From JAAXZI01 sp045863575 (GTDB taxonomy: Bacteria > Planctomycetota > Phycisphaerae > UBA1845 > PWPN01), in NCBI GenBank assembly GCA_045863575.1, contig BTUC01000050.1, forward strand, positions 1-24,151: 24,151 bases of DNA. The letters are read 5' to 3'. The notes below the pieces were generated by a model. That model ran no database searches. It saw only the letters and a program-made list of their open reading frames with translations, and was not told the DNA's origin. Positions 6,844 through 14,517 of the stretch are shown here, in pieces (the stretch's first letter is position 1; each line of letters opens with the position of its first letter). The translations under genes and the position numbers were made by a program.

Positions 6844-8034
6844 TCACTCTGCGACAATCGATCTCCCTGCGTTTTCCATCAGGAGCGTCAGCAGGATTTC
6901 GGTGGCTTGATACAGTTGCTCGAGTGCGAGGTACTCGTCGGCCGTGTGGGCCTGGGCGATATCACCCGGGCCGAACAGGACCGCTAAGATGCCCGCCTGG
7001 CTGAACGGCCCGGTGTTCGCGAAGTAGTTAACGCCTTGAGGATCTGAATCGCCGTGCACCCGTCCGCACACCTCCCGCAGCCTGCGTACCAGGGGGGCAT
7101 CCGGTGGGGTGTCCAGTGCCGGACTGGCGGTCAGTTCTTCGACGGTCACGGCCTCGCCGGCACCCAGGTGTGCGGAGAGCATGCGGCGGAAGGTCGCGAG
7201 GATCTCGTGCGGCTGCTCACCGGGGATGAACCGCCCGTCCACCTGGGCCCGGCAACGGGCCGGGAGAACGTTGATCTTCGTGCCGCCCTCGATCAGGGTG
7301 ACCGTCGAGCTCGAGCTGCCCAGGAGCGGGTGCCGCCGCCGCGCGATATGTTCGCGCCAGGGGCCGTGGACGAATTGAATCGCGCGCGTCATCACCTCGA
7401 TGGCGTTGACGCCGTGTTCGGGCATGGAGGCGTGGCACGCCCGGCCGTGCGCTTCGATTTGCAGCCAGAGCGGCGCCTTATGCGCGGTGACCACGCGGCA
7501 GCGGGTGGGCTCTCCGACGATGGCCGCGTCCGTGCGGAATGGAGTGGTCATCAGGGCCGACGCTCCCTCGCAGCCCATCTCCTCGCACATGGTGGCGACA
7601 AACCAGATCTCATCGGCCGGCAGGGCATTGCGTTCCCGGGCGATGCTGAGCGCGGTCAGAAAGGCCGCCATGGAGCCTTTCGTATCGCAGGTTCCCCGGC
7701 CGTACATACGCCCGTCCTGGATCGCGGCGGCGTAGGGGTCCACGGCCATCCCCTCGACAGGGACCGTGTCCATATGGGCTTCAATCATCAGCCGCTTGCC
7801 GCTGGCGCCCTGGCCGGGCCAGCGGGCCATGAGGTTGGGGCGGCCCGGGTAGACTTCCTGACGGTCCACCTGCATGCCCAGGCGGGTGACGTATTCCGTG
7901 ACAAAGGCGGCCATGCGCTCCTCGGCACGGTCGCGGCAGGCCTGTTCGCGCGAGGCCACCGGGCTGGGAATGCCCACCAGCGTGGCCAGCAGCTCGCGGA
8001 CACGGCGTTGCTCATCCTCGGCCAGACGGTACAT
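6844..8034 (-). CDS. M20 family metallopeptidase (ArgE/DapE-like deacylase)
   Basis: Two-zinc amidohydrolase of 396 residues. All M20 hallmarks are visible: EAHMDTVP with metal ligand His87 and Asp89, GRGTCDTKG with bridging Asp117, CEEMGCEG with catalytic Glu151 and metal ligand Glu152, GEPT with Glu175, a dimerisation lid around 190-300, and a C-terminal ligand His363 in AQAHTADEY. Members remove acyl or amino-acid groups from small amides (acetylornithine, succinyl-diaminopimelate) or cleave dipeptides. The sequence is closest in feel to ArgE-like deacetylases, but no arg or dap gene is nearby, so the substrate is left open. There is no Shine-Dalgarno sequence before the ATG at 8034; instead TAGTAT lies 7 nt upstream, which hints at a leaderless mRNA. 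It may be read through from the dockerin gene 63 nt upstream. Confidence 0.93.
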   Translation of the reverse strand: MYRLAEDEQRRVRELLATLVGIPSPVASREQACRDRAEERMAAFVTEYVTRLGMQVDRQEVYPGRPNLMARWPGQGASGKRLMIEAHMDTVPVEGMAVDPYAAAIQDGRMYGRGTCDTKGSMAAFLTALSIARERNALPADEIWFVATMCEEMGCEGASALMTTPFRTDAAIVGEPTRCRVVTAHKAPLWLQIEAHGRACHASMPEHGVNAIEVMTRAIQFVHGPWREHIARRRHPLLGSSSSTVTLIEGGTKINVLPARCRAQVDGRFIPGEQPHEILATFRRMLSAHLGAGEAVTVEELTASPALDTPPDAPLVRRLREVCGRVHGDSDPQGVNYFANTGPFSQAGILAVLFGPGDIAQAHTADEYLALEQLYQATEILLTLLMENAGRSIVAE

Positions 8035-8097
8035 GACCCGTATACTACTCGTTGGAGGGGCAGGAGGCGAGGGCCGTCTGGCGTTGACTGATACGGC

Positions 8098-10119
8098 TCA
8101 GGGGGCCGTGCACCCGGCCTCCGCCGGGCGGCCGGCGCCGCTGATGCATCTCTGGAACAGACCGAAGTCGGTCTGGTCGACGTCATGGTCGGCGTCGAAA
8201 TCCGCCGAAGCGCAGCCGGCGGCCGGCGGACCCAATGCGGGGCCGGTGAGACACGCTTGAAATCTCCCGAAGTCATCCAGATCCACATCCGCATCCGCGT
8301 CGAAGTCGGGTGGGACCGGCGAAGCCATGACCAGCGCCAGGCTCGTGGCGGTCTGCTCACGCAGCCAGACGCGCCCGGCCGGCAGTGAAGGGAGGCTCCA
8401 CACATCGAAGTCTCCTTGATAGCCCGTGTAAGACAGCACGCGCAGCCGGTCGCCAGAATTGGGCACGTAGCTGGAGCCGGTTACGGACAGTGTGCCCGCC
8501 AAATGCGCGATGCCTCCGACGATGAGCTTATCCGTCATCGCGCCGACGCCGATGCCTTCATAGGCGGTCAGTTCCAGCCGGCCGTCGGCGTCCTGGGTGT
8601 AGTCACCTTCCACCGTTAGCGTCGCGGCAAACACAGAGATGCCCACGGTCACTTTTCCGCTGTTCTGAACATCTGATTGCAGGGTTCCACTTCCTCGCAG
8701 TGTGCCGGTGTTGGCGATGGGCGCGTCGCCGTTCACCGTGATCGCCGTATCGCTCACCGTGAGGGTTCCCGTGTTCTCTAGCGCGCTCGGGTAGCCGGCG
8801 CCGGTGAGCAGGATCGGCCGGGTGGCATCCACAGTCAGGCTTGCATTGTTGATCATCTGCCGACACTCGAACGGCACATTGCGCGAGAAGGTGCCGTTGT
8901 TGATCAGGCGGCTCGACGCGAACGAGCCGGCACTGTAGCTGAACGTTCCATCGTTGGTCAGCTCTCCCATGAACTCACCGCCGCTCATGGTGAAATTGCC
9001 GTTGTTGTCGAGACTACAGATCCAGAACAGCCCGGGCATGGCCTGAGGGCCACGAAGGATGCCGCCCTGAAGCTGTAGGGCATTGTTGTTCACCAGGTCG
9101 CGCGCCCGGCATTCCGCGGTGTTCATGATGGTTGCATGGTTGGAGTGATTGGTCAGCGTCTGGCAAGTCCATACGCCGCCTGACTGCTGAAACGTGGCTC
9201 CGGCGGCGTTGGTCAAATGAGTCTGTATGGTGGTGGTCCCCCCGGTCTGCCCCGCAAAGCCGTTGTTGGTGAAGCTCCCGGCGGAGCATTGGCCGTTGAC
9301 CAGGTTGAACAGGGAGGCGGCCCCGTTGCTGACGGCACCGGCGCTCAGCACTCCGCCTTGTTGTTCGTGCGTGCCGTACTGGAGGTTCAGGGTTCCAACG
9401 GTCAGTTGGCCGTTTTCCAGATACGCCTTGCCGGCGGGCGGAACCGGGCCGAGCTGGACCTTGAGTTCGCCGGTGACCGTGGTCTGACCGGCCAACTGCC
9501 GGAAGTCCGCGTCGAGGGTCATGCTGTCGGTCGTGAGGGTGCCGCCACTCATGTTGTAGGACGATCCGTCGGTGATCCAGATGTGATTGGCATTGCTGTG
9601 CGATGCTCCTGTGCTCAGGTTGAAGACCCCCGTCCCCGCGCTGCCGACCTCCGTGTCGGTGGTCAGCAGTTGCCCGCTGCCCTGCAGGTGGAAGGTCCCA
9701 CTGCTGCCCGACCATTCTCCCAGCCGGAGCAGGCCGAACTCGGCTCGCCCACCGCTCTGAATCCAGGAAGCCGGGCCGTACACCCCCAAGGTGACCGAAC
9801 TGCATTTGAGCGTGTCCTGTGCTTGCCGGAAGACGACGCTGCCCGTACCCGACGGGCGGTCCAGCTTGAGGCTCTGGTGCACCGGAGCAGTGGCGGAGCG
9901 GTACTGCGGCGACAGCGCTGCTCCATAGCGCGAGTAGATGAACAGGTTGGAGCCCGAGCCGGGCACGCCGTAGGGGAGCCAACTGTTCGGATCATCCCAG
10001 TAGCCGTTCGGGGCGCTTTCCCACCAGTCGAATTGCGCCGCCGGCGCCGATCGGGCTGTCAGGCCCGCAAGCAGGATCATAAGCAGCCGTAATAGACTTC
10101 CGGATTGTACCCGTCGCAT
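8098..10119 (-). CDS. Secreted beta-repeat protein with C-terminal GC-type dockerin pair
   Basis: A 673-residue exported protein. A signal peptide (about 1-27, ending SAPAA) precedes a long region of short Gly/Asn/Thr-rich beta-strand repeats with words such as NNGTFS, NTGTL and MSGGTL. These resemble the passenger stalks of autotransporters and the N-terminal half of planctomycetal surface proteins, and probably form a beta-solenoid. Residues 500-570 match the autotransporter-associated strand pattern (LTVEGDYTQDADGRLEL). There is no beta-barrel. Instead it ends (604-673) in two calcium-loop repeats, DFDADADVDLDDFGRFQAC and DFDADHDVDQTDFGLFQRC, each followed by a G-C or E-A-G-C, the dockerin-like anchor. 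AAGGAGG 6 nt before the ATG at 10119 fixes the start. A promoter candidate lies about 200 nt upstream. It is transcribed divergently from the GH99-like gene. Function is unknown; an extracellular or scaffold-bound role is inferred. Confidence 0.87.
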   Translation of the reverse strand: MRRVQSGSLLRLLMILLAGLTARSAPAAQFDWWESAPNGYWDDPNSWLPYGVPGSGSNLFIYSRYGAALSPQYRSATAPVHQSLKLDRPSGTGSVVFRQAQDTLKCSSVTLGVYGPASWIQSGGRAEFGLLRLGEWSGSSGTFHLQGSGQLLTTDTEVGSAGTGVFNLSTGASHSNANHIWITDGSSYNMSGGTLTTDSMTLDADFRQLAGQTTVTGELKVQLGPVPPAGKAYLENGQLTVGTLNLQYGTHEQQGGVLSAGAVSNGAASLFNLVNGQCSAGSFTNNGFAGQTGGTTTIQTHLTNAAGATFQQSGGVWTCQTLTNHSNHATIMNTAECRARDLVNNNALQLQGGILRGPQAMPGLFWICSLDNNGNFTMSGGEFMGELTNDGTFSYSAGSFASSRLINNGTFSRNVPFECRQMINNASLTVDATRPILLTGAGYPSALENTGTLTVSDTAITVNGDAPIANTGTLRGSGTLQSDVQNSGKVTVGISVFAATLTVEGDYTQDADGRLELTAYEGIGVGAMTDKLIVGGIAHLAGTLSVTGSSYVPNSGDRLRVLSYTGYQGDFDVWSLPSLPAGRVWLREQTATSLALVMASPVPPDFDADADVDLDDFGRFQACLTGPALGPPAAGCASADFDADHDVDQTDFGLFQRCISGAGRPAEAGCTAP

Positions 10120-10201
10120 GAATGCCTCCTTCCGCGTGAACGCACCATCAAAATGCTCGCCCGGGTTCTCGCCATCGACAGGCTGCGGGCGGAAGAGTTG
10201 A

Positions 10202-10233
10202 CCGTCGCCAACTGCCCTTGTCCCCCCCGACGG
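10202..10233 (-). promoter_or_regulatory. G-run leader hairpin of the dockerin gene
   Basis: On the minus strand CCGTCG and CGACGG (10228-10233 and 10202-10207) form a 6-bp stem that encloses a run of G residues followed by ACAAGGGC. It sits within the predicted roughly 200-nt 5' leader, about 85 nt before the start codon. The leader of the second dockerin gene has a comparable stem holding the same G7-A-C element (17041-17088). Confidence 0.35.
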
Positions 10234-10322
10234 CTTTCACGTCGGAAACAGTCCGCGGGTTGTCGCAAGATCCGCTGGTTCGAGGGGCCAGAGTGCGACC
10301 CGGAGAGAAGGTCGCGACATCA

Positions 10323-10351
10323 ATTCTATCTATTTGTGCAATTGTCTACAA
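10323..10351 (-). promoter_or_regulatory. Candidate sigma-70 promoter for the 8098-10119 dockerin gene
   Basis: On the minus strand TTGTAG (10346-10351) and TAGAAT (10323-10328) are separated by exactly 17 bp. Transcription from about 10316 would give a leader near 197 nt. Confidence 0.45.
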
Positions 10352-10604
10352 GAGGGGCGGTGTGACGTGCTTTTTAAAACGTCTAAAGCCGGCTTCAGGT
10401 GTGCCCCATTCCGCGGCGGATTCGCGTGCTGCGCAAAGCAAGGCGGCAGCTCCGTCGAGGAGCAGCCGGCCTGGATCAGTACGTTGATTGGAATGGAATT
10501 CAGGCACGCTGAGATTTCACGGATAAAGTTGGACCGTTATCATGCGGAGCCAGGTGTGGTGCACTCCATCGTTGCCGTACTGGTTTGCCCCCGGAGATCC
10601 CGCC

Positions 10605-12368
10605 ATGATTCGTGCTGCCCTCATGCTATGCCTGCTGCTGCCCGGCCAAATGTCTCATCGTGGATCTGCAGCCGCTCCGGTCTTCCGCGACACTGCTGCG
10701 GATACCTGGACGGCCACCGATGCGCTGGGGCGCACGCTGCCGGACCACGAAGAGGCGGACAAGCCCCGCAGGGGCCGGTTTGTCGGTATTTTTTACTTCC
10801 TCTGGATGGGGCAGCATGGTACCGACGGGCCTTACGACATCACTCGGATCCTCGCCGAGGATCCCGGCGCCATGCTCAAACCGGACAGCCCCTTGTGGGG
10901 GCCGCAGAACCATTACCACCATTGGGGCGAGCCGCTCTTCGGCTACTATCTCAGCGATGATGCCTGGGTGCTCGCGAAGCACGCGCAGATGCTGTCGGAT
11001 GTGAACATCGACGCGATCATTTTTGACGTGACCAACCAGGTCACGTACCAGAAGGTCTACATGCGGCTGTGCGAAGTGTTCACGGAGCTGCGCCGCATGG
11101 GACGCAGCACGCCACAGATCGCCTTCCTCTGCCCGTTCTGGGACCCGAACAAGGTGGTGGGGGAACTCTATGCCGACCTCTACGCCCCGAGGCGGTATGC
11201 GGATCTGTGGTTCCGGTGGCGGGGCAAGCCCTTGATCCTGGCGGATTCGGCCAAGGCGCCGCCGGAGACACGTGACTTCTTCACCTTCCGCAAGCCGCAG
11301 CCCAGTTACTTCGAGGGTCCTACGGGTCCTGACCAGTGGGGCTGGCTGGAGATTTACCCGCAACACACCTTCCTGGACCGGCAAAGCCATACCGAGCAGG
11401 TTACGGTCGGCGTGGGCCAGAACGCCAGCGGTAAGCGGCTGTGTGCCTTCAGCGAGAAGGACACCTATGGGCGAAGCTGGCATGAGGGCAAGAAGGACGG
11501 GCGGCCGGAGGCGGTGCAGCACGGGTTCAATTTCGCCGAACAGTGGGAGCACGCGCTCAAGCTCGATCCGGAGTTCATCTTCATCACCGGCTGGAACGAG
11601 TGGATCGCCATGCGCCTGCCGGAGTTCAACGGCGTGCGCGAGCCGGTCATGTTCGTCGATCAGTTCACGCAGGAATACAGCCGGGACGCAGAGCCGATGC
11701 GTGATGGCCATGGCGACAATTACTACTACCAGATGGCCGGCTACATCCGGCGCTTCAAGGGCGTTCGCACGGCGCCTCAATCCGAAGGGCCGTCCGCCAT
11801 CCGGGTGGATGGAGACTTCCGCGACTGGTCCGAAGTGCAGCCGGAGTACCTCGACGATGCGGGGGACACCCTGTCCCGCAACCATCCCGGTTACGACGGT
11901 GTGGGGCGCTATACGAACACGACGGCTCGGAACGATTTCGTGCTGCTCAAGGCGGCTTACGACCGGGAGATGATCTACTTCTACGCCCGCACGGCCAAGC
12001 CGATCACACGACCGGGGGGCTCCAACTGGATGCACCTGTACCTCGACGTGGACGCCGACCCGAAGACCGGCTGGGAAGGCTATGACTTCATCGTGAATCG
12101 CAAGCTGCGGGGGAACCGCATGACGCTGCTGGAATCCACCTCCGAGGGCTGGAACTGGCGACCCGGATCCCGCATCGATTTCCACGCGCGGGGCAACGAA
12201 CTGGAGCTGGGCATCCCGCGCAGAGAACTGGGGCTCAAGGGCGGGGCCGAAGCGCCGCGGTTCAACTTCAAATGGGCCGACAACGTGCAGCGGGAGGGGG
12301 ACGTGATGGAGTTTACGGTCAACGGCGATGCCGCGCCCAACGGGCGGTTCGGGTACACATTCAGGTAA
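10605..12368 (+). CDS. Secreted GH99/GH71-like glycoside hydrolase with CBM9-like domain
   Basis: A 587-residue exported protein. A signal peptide (1-24) is followed by a TIM-barrel-like domain (about 58-385) with the pattern of the GH71/GH99-like superfamily: an initial strand VGIFYFLWMG, a GYYLSDD segment, an IIFDVTN strand, IAFLCPFWDP, WGWLEIYPQH, and an ITGWNEW strand (327-333) whose Trp-Asn-Glu is typical of the substrate or catalytic site. Residues about 397-587 look like a CBM9/DOMON-type beta-sandwich (VDGDFRDWSEV, then HLYLDVDADPKTGWEGYDF). GH99 enzymes are endo-acting on mannans, so a role in extracellular polysaccharide breakdown is likely, but the substrate is inference. The start is the ATG at 10605: GGAGA lies 8 nt before it and a signal peptide follows at once; an in-frame ATG at 10542 would bury that signal. 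It is divergent from the dockerin gene and has no dockerin itself. Confidence 0.85.
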   Translation: MIRAALMLCLLLPGQMSHRGSAAAPVFRDTAADTWTATDALGRTLPDHEEADKPRRGRFVGIFYFLWMGQHGTDGPYDITRILAEDPGAMLKPDSPLWGPQNHYHHWGEPLFGYYLSDDAWVLAKHAQMLSDVNIDAIIFDVTNQVTYQKVYMRLCEVFTELRRMGRSTPQIAFLCPFWDPNKVVGELYADLYAPRRYADLWFRWRGKPLILADSAKAPPETRDFFTFRKPQPSYFEGPTGPDQWGWLEIYPQHTFLDRQSHTEQVTVGVGQNASGKRLCAFSEKDTYGRSWHEGKKDGRPEAVQHGFNFAEQWEHALKLDPEFIFITGWNEWIAMRLPEFNGVREPVMFVDQFTQEYSRDAEPMRDGHGDNYYYQMAGYIRRFKGVRTAPQSEGPSAIRVDGDFRDWSEVQPEYLDDAGDTLSRNHPGYDGVGRYTNTTARNDFVLLKAAYDREMIYFYARTAKPITRPGGSNWMHLYLDVDADPKTGWEGYDFIVNRKLRGNRMTLLESTSEGWNWRPGSRIDFHARGNELELGIPRRELGLKGGAEAPRFNFKWADNVQREGDVMEFTVNGDAAPNGRFGYTFR

Positions 12369-12372
12369 GACC

Positions 12373-12390
12373 GCCCGGGTGCCCCCGGGC
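12373..12390 (+). terminator. GC-rich hairpin after the hydrolase gene
   Basis: GCCCGGG (12373-12379) and CCCGGGC (12384-12390) form a perfect 7-bp GC-only stem with the 4-nt loop TGCC, starting 4 nt after the stop codon. There is no U-tract, as is common in GC-rich genomes. Confidence 0.5.
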
Positions 12391-12450
12391 TCCGGCGGAT
12401 GCGGATGCGCCTTGTTTCCAGCAGGCGTGTCGATGCACCTGGCTGGCCGA

Positions 12451-12456
12451 TATAAT
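12451..12456 (+). promoter_or_regulatory. Perfect -10 box immediately before a start codon
   Basis: TATAAT is followed after 6 nt by the ATG at 12463. The expected transcription start coincides with the start codon, which would make a leaderless mRNA. No good -35 hexamer is visible. Confidence 0.5.
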
Positions 12457-12462
12457 AGTTGT

Positions 12463-12796
12463 ATGGCCAGCCCGTCAACCTACGACCGCATTCACGCCGT
12501 TGTGGATAGCCTCCTTGTCGCTACTGCAGAGAAGCAACAGATGAATGAGCATCGGCAGCTCGTGACCATGATCGAAGCGCGTCGGCACCTGCTCGTGGGG
12601 GCCAAAGCGCTCACCGCTTACATGGAGCAGCGGTTCACGAAGGATACCGATTACGTCGTCGGGCGGAGAGATTTCGCGCGGATTCGCAAGTGGTTCAAGG
12701 AGCAGGGCTCTGGTGGACCGCTATGCGGAGCAGCGCGGGCAGGCCCGAGAGCTGATCGATAGAATCCGGCGCAACGAATTCCCGATCACGATTTAA
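12463..12796 (+). pseudogene. Nucleotidyltransferase-like gene with internal deletion and frame change
   Basis: The first 82 codons read as the N-terminus of a small nucleotidyltransferase-fold protein of the AbiEii/MNT type, with LVGAKALTAYMEQRFTKDTD (from about residue 46) in place of the usual G-G-x-A-x-x-x-[YH]-G-x-x-R-x-T-x-D-x-D motif. Just after KWFKEQG (about 12690-12708) the frame loses sense and runs to a TAG at 12760-12762. From 12710 the next frame reads LVDRYAEQRGQARELIDRIR up to TAA (12794-12796), which looks like the normal C-terminus of this family. Relatives are usually about 150-190 residues and have a middle region that is missing here, so a deletion across the junction fits better than a single-base slip. 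Such proteins are often antitoxin or toxin nucleotidyltransferases; no toxin gene is adjacent. Confidence 0.6.
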
Positions 12797-12823
12797 TGTC
12801 CTTCCTTCCTGTCCCAAACCGGT

Positions 12824-12829
12824 TATAAT
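12824..12829 (+). promoter_or_regulatory. -10 box upstream of the DUF362 gene
   Basis: TATAAT lies 33 nt before the chosen ATG and 18 nt before the GGAGG ribosome-binding site (12848-12852). The -35 region is poor. Confidence 0.45.
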
Positions 12830-12862
12830 CCTCCTCTGTTCAAGGCCGGAGGTGTGGTAGTG

Positions 12863-13831
12863 ATGTCTTCGCGTGCGCGGGTTTCCATTGAGCGTGCAGG
12901 TTCGTACGAGTCGGCGGAGGTTGCCGCGGCTGTTGATCGGCTGCTGTCGCCGCTGGGCGGCTGGGAGCAGTTGGTGCGGCGGGGTGACCGCGTGCTGGTC
13001 AAGCCCAACTGCATCAGCAACATCCCCGCCGAGCAGCCGGCGCAGACGCACCCGGCGGTGATCGTGGCGGTCTGTCGGCAGTTGCTGGATGCCGGGGCCC
13101 GGCCCTTCGTGGGGGATTCACCGGCCTGGGGCTCACTCACCGGGAACCTGAGGCAGCTGGGCGTGCTGGACGAACTGGCCGGGCTGGGTGTGCCGGTCGT
13201 GGAGTTCAAGAACGCGGTGCGGGCGGAGAACGCGCGTGGCCAGGTGTTCCGCAAACTGACTGTTGATGCGGCGGCCCTGGAGGCGGATGCGATCGTCAAC
13301 CTGCCGAAGTTCAAGTCGCACCGCCAGCTTCTGCTGACCGCGGCCATCAAGAATATGTTCGGCTGTGTCAGCGGGCGGCGGAAAGCCTTGTGGCACGTCA
13401 AGGCCGGTGGCTATGAGAACTATTTCGGGCGCATGCTGGTGGAAACGTTCGAGATGCTTTGCCCGGTTGTGACCATCGTGGACGCGATTGTGGCCATGGA
13501 GGGCAACGGCCCGGTCCGCGGGACGCCGCGGCCGCTGGGCTTGCTGCTGGCCTCCACCGATGGGCCGGCGCTGGAACGCGTTTGTGCGGACCTGGTCGGG
13601 ATCAAACCCGGACAGCTTCGCACGCTGGCGGCCGCCCGCGAGCTGGACGTCGGCACCCCCTATCTCGAGCGGATCGACGTGCATGGCGTTCCGCTGAACG
13701 AGGCCCGCGTGAGTGACTTCGTTCTGCCCAGACTCCTGCCCATCGGCTTCTCCATTCCGCGCCTGGTGAAGGGGGCGTTCAAGAATGCCTGGCTAATCCA
13801 CCAGCAGCAGCGCGAGATAGCAGCTACTTGA
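12863..13831 (+). CDS. DUF362 domain-containing protein
   Basis: A 322-residue DUF362 protein. The conserved blocks are present: VLVKPNC (44-50), GDSPAWG (84-90), NLPKFKSH (146-153), AIKNMFGCVSG (161-171) and DAIVAMEGNGPVRG (207-220). Many DUF362 proteins carry a C-terminal 2[4Fe-4S] ferredoxin domain and are suspected redox or iron-sulfur proteins. This one has no CxxCxxC cluster motif; only scattered Cys (50, 71, 168, 200, 241) remain, so it is the stand-alone form. The biochemical role is unknown. GGAGG at 12848-12852 allows either the ATG at 12863 (10 nt) or GTG at 12860 (7 nt); the GTG at 12854 is too close. Its 3' end overlaps the convergent peroxiredoxin gene by 8 nt. Confidence 0.85.
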   Translation: MSSRARVSIERAGSYESAEVAAAVDRLLSPLGGWEQLVRRGDRVLVKPNCISNIPAEQPAQTHPAVIVAVCRQLLDAGARPFVGDSPAWGSLTGNLRQLGVLDELAGLGVPVVEFKNAVRAENARGQVFRKLTVDAAALEADAIVNLPKFKSHRQLLLTAAIKNMFGCVSGRRKALWHVKAGGYENYFGRMLVETFEMLCPVVTIVDAIVAMEGNGPVRGTPRPLGLLLASTDGPALERVCADLVGIKPGQLRTLAAARELDVGTPYLERIDVHGVPLNEARVSDFVLPRLLPIGFSIPRLVKGAFKNAWLIHQQQREIAAT

Positions 13832-14321
13832 GGTTCTCCTTGATCCACGCGAGCACTTCCTCCTCGTGCCCGCCGGTCTTGACCTTCTCGAATACGTGGG
13901 CGATCTTGCCCGCCGGGTCGATGACGAAAGTCGTGCGGGCCACGCCGAAGTACTTCCGGCCGTACATCGATTTCTCCTGCCAGACGCCATAGGCCTGGCA
14001 GATGGACTTGTCCTCGTCGGCCACCAGGGTGAACGGCAGGTCGTATTTGCCGGCGAAGTTGTCGTGCGACTTCACCGAGTCGGGTGAGACTCCAATCACC
14101 TCCACGCCGGCCTGGCGGAGCTTGCTGTAACTATCCCGAAATCCGCAGGCCTCCTTTGTGCAGCCCGAGGTGTTGTCCTTGGGGTAGAAGTAGAGCACAA
14201 CGATGCGGCCTTTTAGATCGGTGAGCCGGACCGTCTGGCCCCCGGAGGCGGGAGCGGTAAAGTCAGGTGCCGGGCTCCCCGGCTTTGGGTATTCGTTCTT
14301 CTTCCCGGCAGTGTTGGCCAT
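13824..14321 (-). CDS. bcp: Thioredoxin-dependent peroxiredoxin, Bcp/PrxQ type
   Basis: A 165-residue AhpC/TSA-fold peroxidase that reduces hydrogen peroxide and organic hydroperoxides in the cytoplasm. The peroxidatic Cys54 sits in TSGCTKEACGFRD (51-63) with the resolving-type Cys59 five residues on, the arrangement of atypical 2-Cys Bcp/PrxQ enzymes. Arg129 (VARTTFVIDP) and YFYPKDNT (44-51) complete the active site. The ATG at 14321 is preceded at 8 nt by GAGG; a GTG at 14327 would add two residues and lies closer to the GAGG. Its stop codon falls inside the end of the convergent DUF362 gene. It lies downstream of a dockerin gene on the same strand but has its own promoter candidate. It is likely a housekeeping oxidative-stress enzyme. 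Confidence 0.95.
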   Translation of the reverse strand: MANTAGKKNEYPKPGSPAPDFTAPASGGQTVRLTDLKGRIVVLYFYPKDNTSGCTKEACGFRDSYSKLRQAGVEVIGVSPDSVKSHDNFAGKYDLPFTLVADEDKSICQAYGVWQEKSMYGRKYFGVARTTFVIDPAGKIAHVFEKVKTGGHEEEVLAWIKENLK

Positions 14322-14366
14322 GTGCACACCCTCGTCTGAAAAACACCATGATATCCCTGCGTGCTG

Positions 14367-14394
14367 AGCATAGCAGGTGCGGCCGGCGGGTGAA
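14367..14394 (-). promoter_or_regulatory. Candidate promoter for the peroxiredoxin gene
   Basis: On the minus strand TTCACC (14389-14394) and TATGCT (14367-14372) are spaced by 16 bp, each matching 4 of 6 consensus bases. The leader would be about 40 nt. Confidence 0.35.
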
Positions 14395-14484
14395 GAGGTG
14401 CAGCCAGCGCAAGGAGCGGGCGGGCACGAATCGCTATAGCCACGGCCGCGACTGGGCCCGCCCGCTGACAGGGTTATGCTCTTG

Positions 14485-14505
14485 CGGCCGCCTTTCGAAC
14501 GGCCG
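14485..14505 (-). terminator. Hairpin after the 14518-16896 dockerin gene
   Basis: CGGCCG at 14485-14490 and 14500-14505 form a 6-bp stem with a 9-nt loop, beginning 12 nt after the stop codon of the minus-strand gene. No U-tract follows. Confidence 0.3.
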
Positions 14506-14517
14506 GCCCGTTCAGGG

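Larger units (their letters stand above)
10120..10604. other. Divergent intergenic region
   Basis: This separates the minus-strand dockerin gene from the plus-strand GH99-like gene. It holds the minus-strand promoter candidate (10323-10351) and the leader hairpin (10202-10233). On the plus strand a TATCAT box (10535-10540) sits 17 nt after a poor TTTCAC and could serve the hydrolase gene, but the match is weak. No open frame looks coding. Confidence 0.5.

Noticed and set aside
5178..7004. A 608-codon plus-strand open frame opposite the thioesterase and MoxR genes
   Set aside because: Its translation is His/Arg/Gly-rich low-complexity sequence; the minus strand carries complete, motif-rich enzymes across the same bases.
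10255..10300. tRNA-like TTCGA element with flanking short stems
   Set aside because: Only a CTGG/CCAG stem surrounds it; no acceptor, D or anticodon arms can be drawn.
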